From NCBI GenBank assembly GCA_947455385.1, contig CANGNR010000074.1:1-5946 (forward strand): a DNA stretch of 5,946 nt. The letters run 5' to 3'. The position numbers and the translations under genes were made by a program. The DNA is from Microbacteriaceae bacterium. GTDB lineage: Bacteria; Actinomycetota; Actinomycetes; Actinomycetales; Microbacteriaceae. Of this stretch, positions 1-5,473 are shown in pieces (position 1 is the first letter of the stretch; every line of letters starts with the position of its first letter). Below the pieces are notes generated by a model that worked only from the letters and a program-made list of their open reading frames with translations, was not told the DNA's origin and did no database searches.

Positions 1-143
1 GCGCGCTCCTCGGCCTCGATCTGGCCATAGACGCGACGCTCGGTGGCGTCGGCGCGCAGGATCGAACGCATGATGACCCAGAAGACTCCGCCGACCGCCA
101 ACGGCGGAACCAACGAGAGCAGGGCATCCCAGAACGCTTGCAT
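1..143 (-). CDS. Small single-pass membrane protein, 3' end outside window
   Basis: This is an open reading frame that starts 13 bp after the lysS stop codon and runs off the left edge of the window; 47 codons are visible. It begins MQAFWDALLSLVPP. Residues about 4-26 form one hydrophobic, probably membrane-spanning segment. It is followed by a basic and then acidic, helix-prone stretch (residues 27-47, with ADATERRVY and QIEAEE) that is probably cytoplasmic. I recall short proteins of this pattern (one N-terminal membrane segment, then a RADATER-type stretch) directly downstream of lysS in Microbacteriaceae; no function is known to me. The start is the ATG at 141-143. The ribosome binding site is weak (AGAAG, overlapping the lysS stop), so expression may depend on coupling to lysS. 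Same-strand position and spacing support it as a real gene; the missing 3' end prevents a length comparison. Confidence 0.7.
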   Translation of the reverse strand, partial: MQAFWDALLSLVPPLAVGGVFWVIMRSILRADATERRVYGQIEAEER

Positions 144-156
144 CGACCGGCCGCTT

Positions 157-1656
157 CTACTTGACCAACGGGAACATGATGGTCTCGCGAATGCCGAGAC
201 CGGTGAGGCTCATAAGGAGGCGGTCGATGCCCATGCCCATGCCACCCGACGGCGGCATGCCATACTCGAGCGCCTTCAAGAAGTCTTCGTCGAGCTTCAT
301 TGCCTCGGGGTCGCCGGCGGCAGCGAGAGTGACCTGCTCGACAAAGCGCGCACGCTGAATGACCGGGTCAACCAGCTCGGAGTAGCCGGTGGCCTGCTCG
401 TAGCCGCGAATGTAGAGGTCCCACTTCTCGACGACGCCCGCCTTGCTGCGGTGGTCGCGAGTGAGCGGCGAGGTGTCGACCGGAAAGTCGATCACAAAGG
501 TCGGCTTGACGAGGTCGCCCTTGACGAAGTGCTCCCAAAGCTCCTCGACATACTTGCCGTGCAACGGGTGCTCGATCTCGATGTCTACCGACTTGGCCAG
601 CTTCTTCAGCTCTTCGATCGGGGTCTCCGGCGTGATTTCAACCCCGGATGCCGCCGAAAGGGACTCAAACATCGAGATGCGATCCCAGTTGCCACCGAGG
701 TCATTGATGGTGCCGTCTTCGAGCTCGACCTGGTGCGTGCCGAAGACATCCATGGCTGCGTTTTGAATCAACGACTGAGTAAGGTCGGCGATGCTGTTGT
801 AGTCGCCGTAAGCCTCGTATGCCTCGAGCATTGCGAACTCTGGCGAGTGGGTGCGGTCGGCACCTTCGTTTCTGAAGTTGCGGTTGATCTCGAAGACGCG
901 GTCGATGCCGCCAACAACCGCACGCTTCAGGAACAACTCTGGCGCGATTCGCAGAAACAGCTCGGTGTCGAAGGCGTTCGAGTGAGTCTTGAACGGGCGG
1001 GCCGAAGCTCCACCGTGGATGGTCTGCAGCATCGGGGTCTCGACCTCGGTGAACGCGCGCTCGTCGAATGTCTTGCGCAGCGACTGCATAACCTTGGCGC
1101 GAATCTGCACGACCTCGCGGGCGCGGTCGCGAACGATCAGGTCGAGGTAGCGGTGGCGAACGCGAAACTCTTCACCGAGCTCGTTGTGCTGGTTTGGCAT
1201 TGGGCGAAGGGTCTTGGCGGCCATGCGCCAATCATCGGCCAGCACGCTCAGCTCGCCGCGCTTCGAGGTGATGACCTCGCCGGCAACAAAGACGTGGTCG
1301 CCGAGGTCGACGAGTTCCTTCCACTCTTCGAGGCGCTCTTCGCCGACCTTGTCGAGGCTCAGCATGGCCTGAAGGCGCTCGCCGTTGCCGGCCTGCAGCG
1401 TGGCAAAGCAAAGCTTGCCGGTGTTGCGCAAGAAGACGATTCGGCCGGCCAGCGCGACTCGGTCACCGGTCGCTACGTCGACATCCAGGTCTGGGTAGGC
1501 GGCGCGAACCTCAGGAATCGTGTGGGTGATAGGCAGGCTAACCGGGTATGCATCGCCGGATGCGTTGAGGCGCTCGCGCTTGGCTAGGCGAACCGACATC
1601 TGCTCGGGCAGGTCAGATTCGTCGAAGGCCTCGACGTTTTGCTGGGTCTCGGTCAT
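157..1656 (-). CDS. lysS: Lysine--tRNA ligase, class II
   Basis: This 499-residue cytosolic class II lysyl-tRNA synthetase attaches lysine to tRNA-Lys at the cost of ATP. Residues about 66-150 are the OB-fold anticodon-binding domain ([14 protein letters not shown]). The catalytic core follows: motif 1 around 198-218 (FTEVETPML, then GGASARPF), motif 2 around 255-278 ([11 protein letters not shown] and HSPEFAMLE), and motif 3 around 471-484 ([12 protein letters not shown]). Lysine-pocket residues matching E. coli Glu240, Tyr280, Phe/Tyr426 and Glu428 are present as E240, Y280, Y425 and E427; the position of Asn424 is Thr (T423), which I recall as usual in actinobacteria. Length is typical of bacterial LysRS. 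The ATG at 1654-1656 is chosen because AGGAG lies 8 nt upstream and homology begins after it. The frame is open 27 codons further upstream, but that extension would overlap panC by 70 bp and is basic and unlike LysRS. panC ends 11 bp upstream. Confidence 0.97.
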   Translation of the reverse strand: MTETQQNVEAFDESDLPEQMSVRLAKRERLNASGDAYPVSLPITHTIPEVRAAYPDLDVDVATGDRVALAGRIVFLRNTGKLCFATLQAGNGERLQAMLSLDKVGEERLEEWKELVDLGDHVFVAGEVITSKRGELSVLADDWRMAAKTLRPMPNQHNELGEEFRVRHRYLDLIVRDRAREVVQIRAKVMQSLRKTFDERAFTEVETPMLQTIHGGASARPFKTHSNAFDTELFLRIAPELFLKRAVVGGIDRVFEINRNFRNEGADRTHSPEFAMLEAYEAYGDYNSIADLTQSLIQNAAMDVFGTHQVELEDGTINDLGGNWDRISMFESLSAASGVEITPETPIEELKKLAKSVDIEIEHPLHGKYVEELWEHFVKGDLVKPTFVIDFPVDTSPLTRDHRSKAGVVEKWDLYIRGYEQATGYSELVDPVIQRARFVEQVTLAAAGDPEAMKLDEDFLKALEYGMPPSGGMGMGIDRLLMSLTGLGIRETIMFPLVK

Positions 1657-1664
1657 GCCGGATG

Positions 1665-1669
1665 CTCCT
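1665..1669 (-). promoter_or_regulatory. Ribosome binding site of lysS
   Basis: AGGAG on the minus strand lies 8 nt before the lysS ATG and overlaps the panC TAG stop (1668-1670). It fixes the lysS start at 1656 rather than at the upstream in-frame start at 1737. The overlap with the panC stop suggests that ribosomes terminating on panC help initiate lysS. Confidence 0.85.
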
Positions 1670-2528
1670 AGAAGGCGATGCGAAGATTGTCGATCAACCT
1701 GGTTTCGCCGATGCGGGCGGCGATGATGGCCAGGCACTGACCCTTGAAGGTTGCCGGCACCTCTTTGAAGGTGTTCGGGTCGATCAGGGCCAGGTACTCA
1801 AGTCTAATCGCTGGCTTTTCGGCGATCACCGCGGCCGCCTGCTTGGCAGCCTGGGCGGCGGTTCCGCGGGCATCCGCGACTTCTTGGCAGCGCGTTAGCG
1901 CTCGCGAAATTTGCGCGGCGAGGGCTCGCTCGTTGGGGTTCAGATATCGGTTGCGGCTCGACATCGCGAGGCCGTCGAACTCTCGCACGGTTGGCGCCTC
2001 AACGATTTTTAAACGCGGATGCAGCTTTGCCGCCATCTGCTTCACGAGAAACACCTGTTGTGCGTCTTTGGCACCAAAGATCGCGACGTCTGGCGTCACG
2101 ATATCAAAGAGTCGGTTGACCACCGTGAGCATGCCGTCAAAGTGGCCGGGGCGAATCGCACCCTCGAAGGGCGCGCCGGCGACGCCCGCCTTTAGTTGGC
2201 GCGGTTGAGAGTCTGGCGGATAAACCTCGGTGGCAGTTGGGGCGAACAGCACGTTGACCCGCGCCTCGGCCAGCTTGGTGGCGTCGGCATCGAGGGTGCG
2301 CGGGTATCGGTCGAAGTCTTCGTTGGCCCCAAACTGCAGCGGGTTGACGAAGATGCTCACGACCACGATGTCGGCTAGCGAACGAGCAAGGTGCACGAGC
2401 GAGAGGTGGCCGGCGTGCAGTGCGCCCATGGTTGGCACGAAGGCAACGGTCTTGCCGTTCGCGTGCGCCTTATCGACGAACGCGGTCATCTCGGCGGCGG
2501 TGGCGATTGTCTGCATCGGGTTTGTCAC
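1668..2528 (-). CDS. panC: Pantothenate synthetase (pantoate--beta-alanine ligase)
   Basis: PanC condenses D-pantoate and beta-alanine through a pantoyl-adenylate, using ATP, in the cytosol; this is the last step to vitamin B5. The 286-residue protein has the family signature in full: [10 protein letters not shown] (residues 32-41) containing the HxGH nucleotide-binding motif H38/H41; FVNPLQFG and ED..RYPRT (60-78); FEG..RPGHF (121-130); FGAKDAQQ (151-158), with K154 and Q157/Q158 in the pantoate and ATP site; and the KMSKS-like MSSRN (189-193). The C-terminal domain contains EYLALIDP (244-251). Length matches the family (about 280-310). The start is taken as GTG at 2526-2528, overlapping the upstream stop by 4 bp as do the preceding gene junctions. 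An ATG four codons later (2514-2516) is a credible alternative, and neither has a strong ribosome binding site. No panD or panB is visible, so beta-alanine and pantoate must come from genes elsewhere or from uptake. Confidence 0.97.
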   Translation of the reverse strand: MTNPMQTIATAAEMTAFVDKAHANGKTVAFVPTMGALHAGHLSLVHLARSLADIVVVSIFVNPLQFGANEDFDRYPRTLDADATKLAEARVNVLFAPTATEVYPPDSQPRQLKAGVAGAPFEGAIRPGHFDGMLTVVNRLFDIVTPDVAIFGAKDAQQVFLVKQMAAKLHPRLKIVEAPTVREFDGLAMSSRNRYLNPNERALAAQISRALTRCQEVADARGTAAQAAKQAAAVIAEKPAIRLEYLALIDPNTFKEVPATFKGQCLAIIAARIGETRLIDNLRIAF

Positions 2529-3244
2529 AGCTCGCCCGCCAGTTCATCCGGGTCTAGCGGCCTGTGCCCCTCGGCGAGAGCCTGCTCGACAGAGCTGCGA
2601 ATCACGGGGGCAATCACCGAGTGCGGGTTGGCGACCCCTGCCTGTGCGAGCAGCCCGATCGCCTGGTTGACGATCAGCGCCGAGAAGCCCGAGGCAACCG
2701 AGATCGCCTCAAAGTACGAAGCACGGTCGGCCTCCTCGATGACGATTGGCTCGGCGCCCATCTCGATCACGAGGGCCTGGGCTATCGGCAGGGCAACGTT
2801 TGGCGCGGCCACCGCAAAGTAGCTCTCGCGAATGCGCGCGAGGTCGATGCTCGTGCCCGTGAATCTCATCGCGGGATGAATCGCGAGCGGAATCGCACCG
2901 AGCGCGGTGGCCGGCGACAAAACCGAGTAGCCAAACTCGCCGGCGGTGTGGGCCACAAGTTGGCCGGCACGCCAAAGTGCGGCGTCGGCGAGGCCGCGCA
3001 CGATCTGCGCGAGCTCGGCCGCGGGAATCGCAAGGAGCACGAGGTCGGCCTCGGCCAACAGCTCTGGCACGGGCAAGATCGCTACGTCGGGCAGCAGGCT
3101 CTGGGCCCGCTCGATGTTTTCGGGCGAAGTCGTGGCAACGCCGACGACCCTGTGGCCAGCCGAGGCCAGGGCCTGGCCAAGCACCGAACCGACTGGCCCA
3201 GCGCCAATGATGCCGACGCTCAGTCGGCCGCTTCGCATAGTCAT
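2525..3244 (-). CDS. Rossmann-fold and DUF2520 domain protein, putative NAD(P)-dependent oxidoreductase
   Basis: This 239-residue cytosolic protein has an N-terminal Rossmann domain (residues about 8-120). Its dinucleotide-binding loop is GIIGAGPVG (11-19, GxGxxG), followed by an acidic-to-apolar second strand region (HRVVGVATTSP). The conserved HTAGEFG (99-105) and AIHPAMRFTGT (121-131) motifs and a helical C-terminal domain (about 145-230) match the Rossmann-like/DUF2520 family (COG5495, related in fold to ProC and to ketopantoate reductases). I recall the M. tuberculosis homologue as Rv3603c, also just upstream of panC and about 300 residues long. The protein here ends roughly 60 residues earlier and lacks the C-terminal GPxxRGD-type segment common in longer members. 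ATG start at 3242-3244 overlaps the DUF3180 stop by 4 bp, with GAGGT 9 nt upstream; a second ATG lies two codons later. Its substrate is unknown. The 4-bp overlap with panC suggests a role in pantothenate synthesis, possibly ketopantoate reduction, but this is inference. Confidence 0.9.
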   Translation of the reverse strand: MTMRSGRLSVGIIGAGPVGSVLGQALASAGHRVVGVATTSPENIERAQSLLPDVAILPVPELLAEADLVLLAIPAAELAQIVRGLADAALWRAGQLVAHTAGEFGYSVLSPATALGAIPLAIHPAMRFTGTSIDLARIRESYFAVAAPNVALPIAQALVIEMGAEPIVIEEADRASYFEAISVASGFSALIVNQAIGLLAQAGVANPHSVIAPVIRSSVEQALAEGHRPLDPDELAGEL

Positions 3245-3768
3245 GCCGGGGTGACCTCAGTCTTTGCTGGCGCGCGCTTCTTGGCGGCAGGGTCTTCGGG
3301 CTCGGCGTCATCCTTGATGCGCAGCAGCTGCTCGATGATGTAGCCAACTACGGTCAGCAGCAGCGCCAAAACGCAAGCGATGACGTTTCTGCCGAAGCTC
3401 GCACCAGGCCCAACCGGCGTGGTGAGCTGCGCGATGAGCACTCCGCCGACTCCGCCGCAGACGATAGCGCCGAAAATCTGGCTTGCCTTGGCTAGCGCCA
3501 GAACCCGAACGGCAAACATCGGCGAAAGGCGGCGCGGATGCTTCGCCGAGGGGTCGGCCAACTTCTTGGCGAGTTCGCGCCGGTAGCGCAGCGGCGGCCA
3601 ACCGAGAGCCGCGAGCACCACAATCATCACGCCGAGGGTGAGGTTGCTTCGCTCGGGTACTGCCGGCGACGGGTATCCGTTACTCATGAGCATCGGCACC
3701 AAAACCGCCGTCACGATGAGGCTCGAGACGACGATGTAAATGAGATTGAGGATTCTGGTTGGCTTCAC
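3241..3768 (-). CDS. DUF3180 family four-pass membrane protein
   Basis: This 175-residue protein matches the actinobacterial DUF3180 family, which habitually sits just after folK (Rv3605c in M. tuberculosis, recalled). Four hydrophobic segments are visible at about residues 8-28, 44-58, 87-113 and 126-148. The strongly basic loop 61-80 (RYRRELAKKL onward) and the charged Lys/Pro/Ala-rich tail (151-175) are both predicted cytoplasmic by the positive-inside rule, giving N-in/C-in topology. A conserved-looking proline/glycine pair (LGWPPLRYRR) ends segment two. No enzymatic motif is apparent and the function is unknown. The start is the GTG at 3766-3768: it overlaps the folK stop by 4 bp, has GGGAG 5 nt upstream, and places the protein start just before the first membrane segment. 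The frame stays open upstream to 3978, but that extension lies entirely inside folK and is an out-of-frame shadow. Confidence 0.88.
   Translation of the reverse strand: MKPTRILNLIYIVVSSLIVTAVLVPMLMSNGYPSPAVPERSNLTLGVMIVVLAALGWPPLRYRRELAKKLADPSAKHPRRLSPMFAVRVLALAKASQIFGAIVCGGVGGVLIAQLTTPVGPGASFGRNVIACVLALLLTVVGYIIEQLLRIKDDAEPEDPAAKKRAPAKTEVTPA
3254..3258 (-). promoter_or_regulatory. Ribosome binding site of the DUF2520 gene
   Basis: GAGGT on the minus strand lies 9 nt before the ATG at 3244, inside the last codons of the DUF3180 gene. It supports that start in a junction where stop and start codons overlap as ATGA. Confidence 0.6.
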
Positions 3769-4262
3769 TCGAGCTCCCAGACCTGGTGTTTGAGCGAGTC
3801 GGCGAGAGTTGCAATCTTGCCGTGGCCGGGAAGCACAGCATCCTGGTCGATCTGCGCCCAGGGCACCAAAACGAAGGCTCGCTCGTGCGCGCGAGGATGA
3901 GGCAGGGTGAGCAACTTGGTCTCTTTGATCAGTGAACCGTAGGTGATGATGTCGATGTCTAGGGTGCGCGAACCCCACTTTGATAGCCGCACCCGGCCGT
4001 GCGCGGTTTCGATGGCGCGCATTTCTTCGAGCAGCTTTTTGGGCTTGAGCTTGGTCTCGATGGCGATGACGGCGTTTAGGTAGCGCGGCGCGGTTTCGTC
4101 GAGTCCCTGCTCGGTGAAGGCAAACGACTCGACCATGCCCGACTTGTCGAGCACCTTGATTCCCTGAACATCACGGATGGCCTTGATAGCCGAAGTGATG
4201 GTTGCCTTTCGGTCACCCAGGTTTCCGCCAAGTGCGATTATGGCGCGCACGACCTCGCTCAT
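3765..4262 (-). CDS. folK: 6-hydroxymethyl-7,8-dihydropterin pyrophosphokinase (HPPK)
   Basis: FolK transfers pyrophosphate from ATP to 6-hydroxymethyl-7,8-dihydropterin, producing the substrate of FolP; it is a cytosolic monomer in this family. The 165-residue length is typical. Visible signatures are ALGGNLGDR (10-18, usually LGSNLGD, pterin binding), PRYLNAV (59-65), the HPPK signature KWGSRTLDIDI (95-105) with the two Mg-binding aspartates D102 and D104, and LPHPRAHERAFVLVPW (120-135), whose basic residues contact ATP. Ser at position 98 replaces the usual Pro of WGPRTLD. The start is the ATG at 4260-4262, overlapping the folB TGA by 4 bp. A GAGGA lies only 3 nt upstream, which is short, so coupling to folB translation probably matters. 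The next gene starts within its stop codon. Confidence 0.96.
   Translation of the reverse strand: MSEVVRAIIALGGNLGDRKATITSAIKAIRDVQGIKVLDKSGMVESFAFTEQGLDETAPRYLNAVIAIETKLKPKKLLEEMRAIETAHGRVRLSKWGSRTLDIDIITYGSLIKETKLLTLPHPRAHERAFVLVPWAQIDQDAVLPGHGKIATLADSLKHQVWELE
3774..3778 (-). promoter_or_regulatory. Ribosome binding site of the DUF3180 gene
   Basis: GGGAG on the minus strand sits 5 nt before the GTG at 3768, within the last codons of folK. It is the main evidence for this GTG as the start, together with the GTGA overlap of folK stop and DUF3180 start. Confidence 0.7.
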
Positions 4263-4633
4263 TGGTCCTCGCGACGGCCCTTGACTGTGACCGAAACGTC
4301 TTCGAAGTCATAGACGATTGGTGCATTTGGCTTGTGCACGGTGATCTTGGCCTTTTCTACCTTGCCGGCACCGAAGTTCAGCGCGAGGTCAAGAAGCCTC
4401 TGTGCGAGGGTCTCGATCAAATCGACCGGATGGCTCTTCACGTTGTCGACAATGGCCTTGGCGAGGTCGCCGTAGTGAACTGTGCCGCCTAGGTCGTCGT
4501 TAAAAACCGCCTTGGATGCGTCGACCCAGACGGTCGCGTCAATGTAGAAGTCTTGGCCGTTTTGTCGTTCGAAGTCGAAGACGCCGTGGTGCGCGAAAAC
4601 CCGAAGGCCCTTGATGCTGATTTTTTGTCGCAT
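4259..4633 (-). CDS. folB: Dihydroneopterin aldolase (DHNA)
   Basis: FolB cleaves 7,8-dihydroneopterin to 6-hydroxymethyl-7,8-dihydropterin and glycolaldehyde; many members also act as epimerases, and the enzyme is usually a cytosolic octamer. The 124-residue length is typical. GLRVFAHHGVFDFER (9-23) is the family N-terminal motif. The catalytic and pterin-binding residues known from the S. aureus enzyme are all in place: E22, Y54 (in TVHYGDLA), E74 (in DLIETLAQRL) and the catalytic lysine K101 (in VHKPNAPI). The ATG at 4631-4633 directly abuts the folP TAG with no gap, and GAGGAG lies 9 nt upstream. The product is passed to FolK, whose gene overlaps this one by 4 bp. Confidence 0.97.
   Translation of the reverse strand: MRQKISIKGLRVFAHHGVFDFERQNGQDFYIDATVWVDASKAVFNDDLGGTVHYGDLAKAIVDNVKSHPVDLIETLAQRLLDLALNFGAGKVEKAKITVHKPNAPIVYDFEDVSVTVKGRREDQ
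4266..4270 (-). promoter_or_regulatory. Possible ribosome binding site of folK, closely spaced
   Basis: GAGGA on the minus strand is only 3 nt before the folK ATG. This spacing is shorter than optimal; the ATGA overlap with the folB stop suggests that folK initiation relies largely on ribosomes finishing folB. Confidence 0.45.
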
Positions 4634-5467
4634 CTATTCGTGCTCCTCTGCGGCCCGCAGGGCCGAAACAATTTCGATGGCGTCAACCGTGGCAACCACA
4701 TTATGAACTCTAACGCCCCACAGTTTGCGCTGAAGAAGCAGGGCCGTGAGCACGGCGGTGGCAAGGTCGCGTCTCTCGTTGCTGGCTGCCGAGGGTTCAT
4801 CCGGTTCGATGGTGCCGGCGATGAATCGCTTGCGGCTAGCACCAACCAGAATCGGTAGACCGAGTTGTTCGAGCTCGTCGAGGCGGGCCACCAGCTGCCA
4901 GTTTTGCTTCATGTCTTTGGCAAAGCCGAGCCCTGGGTCGATGATGATTTGCTCTCGCTTCACGCCGGCGGCAACGGCGGCGGCGACCCGAGCATCTAGC
5001 TCCGAGGCGACATCCTTGGCAATGTCGGCGTACTCGTTGAGCGAATCCATTTGCTTGCTAAACCCGCGCCAGTGCGAGATCACGATGGCGCAGCCGGTGT
5101 CGGCGGCGACCGCAAACATGCCGGGGTCGGCGAGGCCGCCCGACACGTCGTTGATGATGGTTGCACCGGCGGCCACTGCCGCCCTGGCTGTCTCGGCGTT
5201 CATTGTGTCGATGCTCACCGTGGCACCGAGCCGTTCGACTATCGCCGCGATGACCGGCAAAACCCTTCGTTGCTCTTCGGCAGTTCCAACCCGCTCGGCG
5301 CCTGGTCTGGTGCTCTCGCCGCCGACATCGATTACGTCTGCGCCTGCGATCTGAAGCACTCGCGCGTGGTCTAGGGCCGCGTCTAGTTCTTCGAACTTGC
5401 CGCCGTCGCTAAACGAGTCTGGCGTGACATTGAGCACACCCATGACCTTTGGACGGTTGAAGTTCAT
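4634..5467 (-). CDS. folP: Dihydropteroate synthase
   Basis: FolP condenses 6-hydroxymethyl-dihydropterin pyrophosphate with p-aminobenzoate to form dihydropteroate; it is a cytosolic TIM barrel and the sulfonamide target. The 277 residues carry the family signatures in order: MGVLNVTPDSFSDGG (9-23, with N13), DVIDVGGESTRPGAE (44-58), SIDT with D87, INDVSGG (105-111, with N106/D107), IDPGLGFAKD (176-185), GASRKRF (209-215, with K213), and VRVHNV (252-257, with R253 and H255). Positions equivalent to E. coli F28, T62 and P64, where sulfonamide-resistance substitutions are known, are unchanged (F19, T53, P55). The usual MHMRG or MHWRG reads SHWRG (131-135). The start is the ATG at 5465-5467, 6 bp after the folE stop, with only a weak AGAAG upstream. 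Length and gene order match chromosomal actinobacterial folP, not a mobile sul gene. Confidence 0.97.
   Translation of the reverse strand: MNFNRPKVMGVLNVTPDSFSDGGKFEELDAALDHARVLQIAGADVIDVGGESTRPGAERVGTAEEQRRVLPVIAAIVERLGATVSIDTMNAETARAAVAAGATIINDVSGGLADPGMFAVAADTGCAIVISHWRGFSKQMDSLNEYADIAKDVASELDARVAAAVAAGVKREQIIIDPGLGFAKDMKQNWQLVARLDELEQLGLPILVGASRKRFIAGTIEPDEPSAASNERRDLATAVLTALLLQRKLWGVRVHNVVATVDAIEIVSALRAAEEHE
4643..4648 (-). promoter_or_regulatory. Ribosome binding site of folB
   Basis: GAGGAG on the minus strand lies 9 nt before the folB ATG, inside the final Glu-Glu-His codons of folP. It is the strongest Shine-Dalgarno match in the window and confirms the start that abuts the folP stop. 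Confidence 0.85.
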
Positions 5468-5473
5468 CGGCCA

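Noticed and set aside
144..156. CGGCCG palindrome between lysS and the last gene as a terminator
   Set aside because: The stem is only 6 bases with no loop and no following T-run, and the next gene starts immediately after.
43..1587. 514-codon open frame on the plus strand opposite lysS
   Set aside because: It is the codon-aligned antisense shadow of lysS, has no recognisable domain, and its openness follows from the absence of TTA, CTA and TCA codons in lysS.
1657..1737. 27-residue N-terminal extension of LysS starting at 1737
   Set aside because: It would lie inside panC, is Arg/His-rich and unlike LysRS, and the ATG at 1656 has a well-placed AGGAG.
2984..2997. 14-base match to 5126-5139 (gtcggcgaggccgc), a possible repeat
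   Set aside because: Both copies encode the common tetrapeptide GLAD in unrelated proteins; the match does not extend and reflects shared codon preference.
2564..3343. 259-codon plus-strand open frame opposite the DUF2520 gene, and a 212-codon minus-strand frame at 2709-3347
   Set aside because: Both are low-complexity Arg/Gly/Ala-rich shadows of a gene with clear Rossmann motifs in the proper frame.
3769..3978. 70-residue N-terminal extension of the DUF3180 protein
   Set aside because: It is an out-of-frame reading of folK; the GTG at 3768 has a good ribosome binding site and starts just before the first membrane segment.
4621..4626. A6 run (minus strand) at the folB start as a slippage or frameshift site
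   Set aside because: It is six bases, encodes normal residues, and the reading frame is intact on both sides.
4746..5354. 202-codon plus-strand open frame opposite folP
   Set aside because: It is a Ser/Ala-rich antisense shadow of a gene whose every family motif is present on the other strand.
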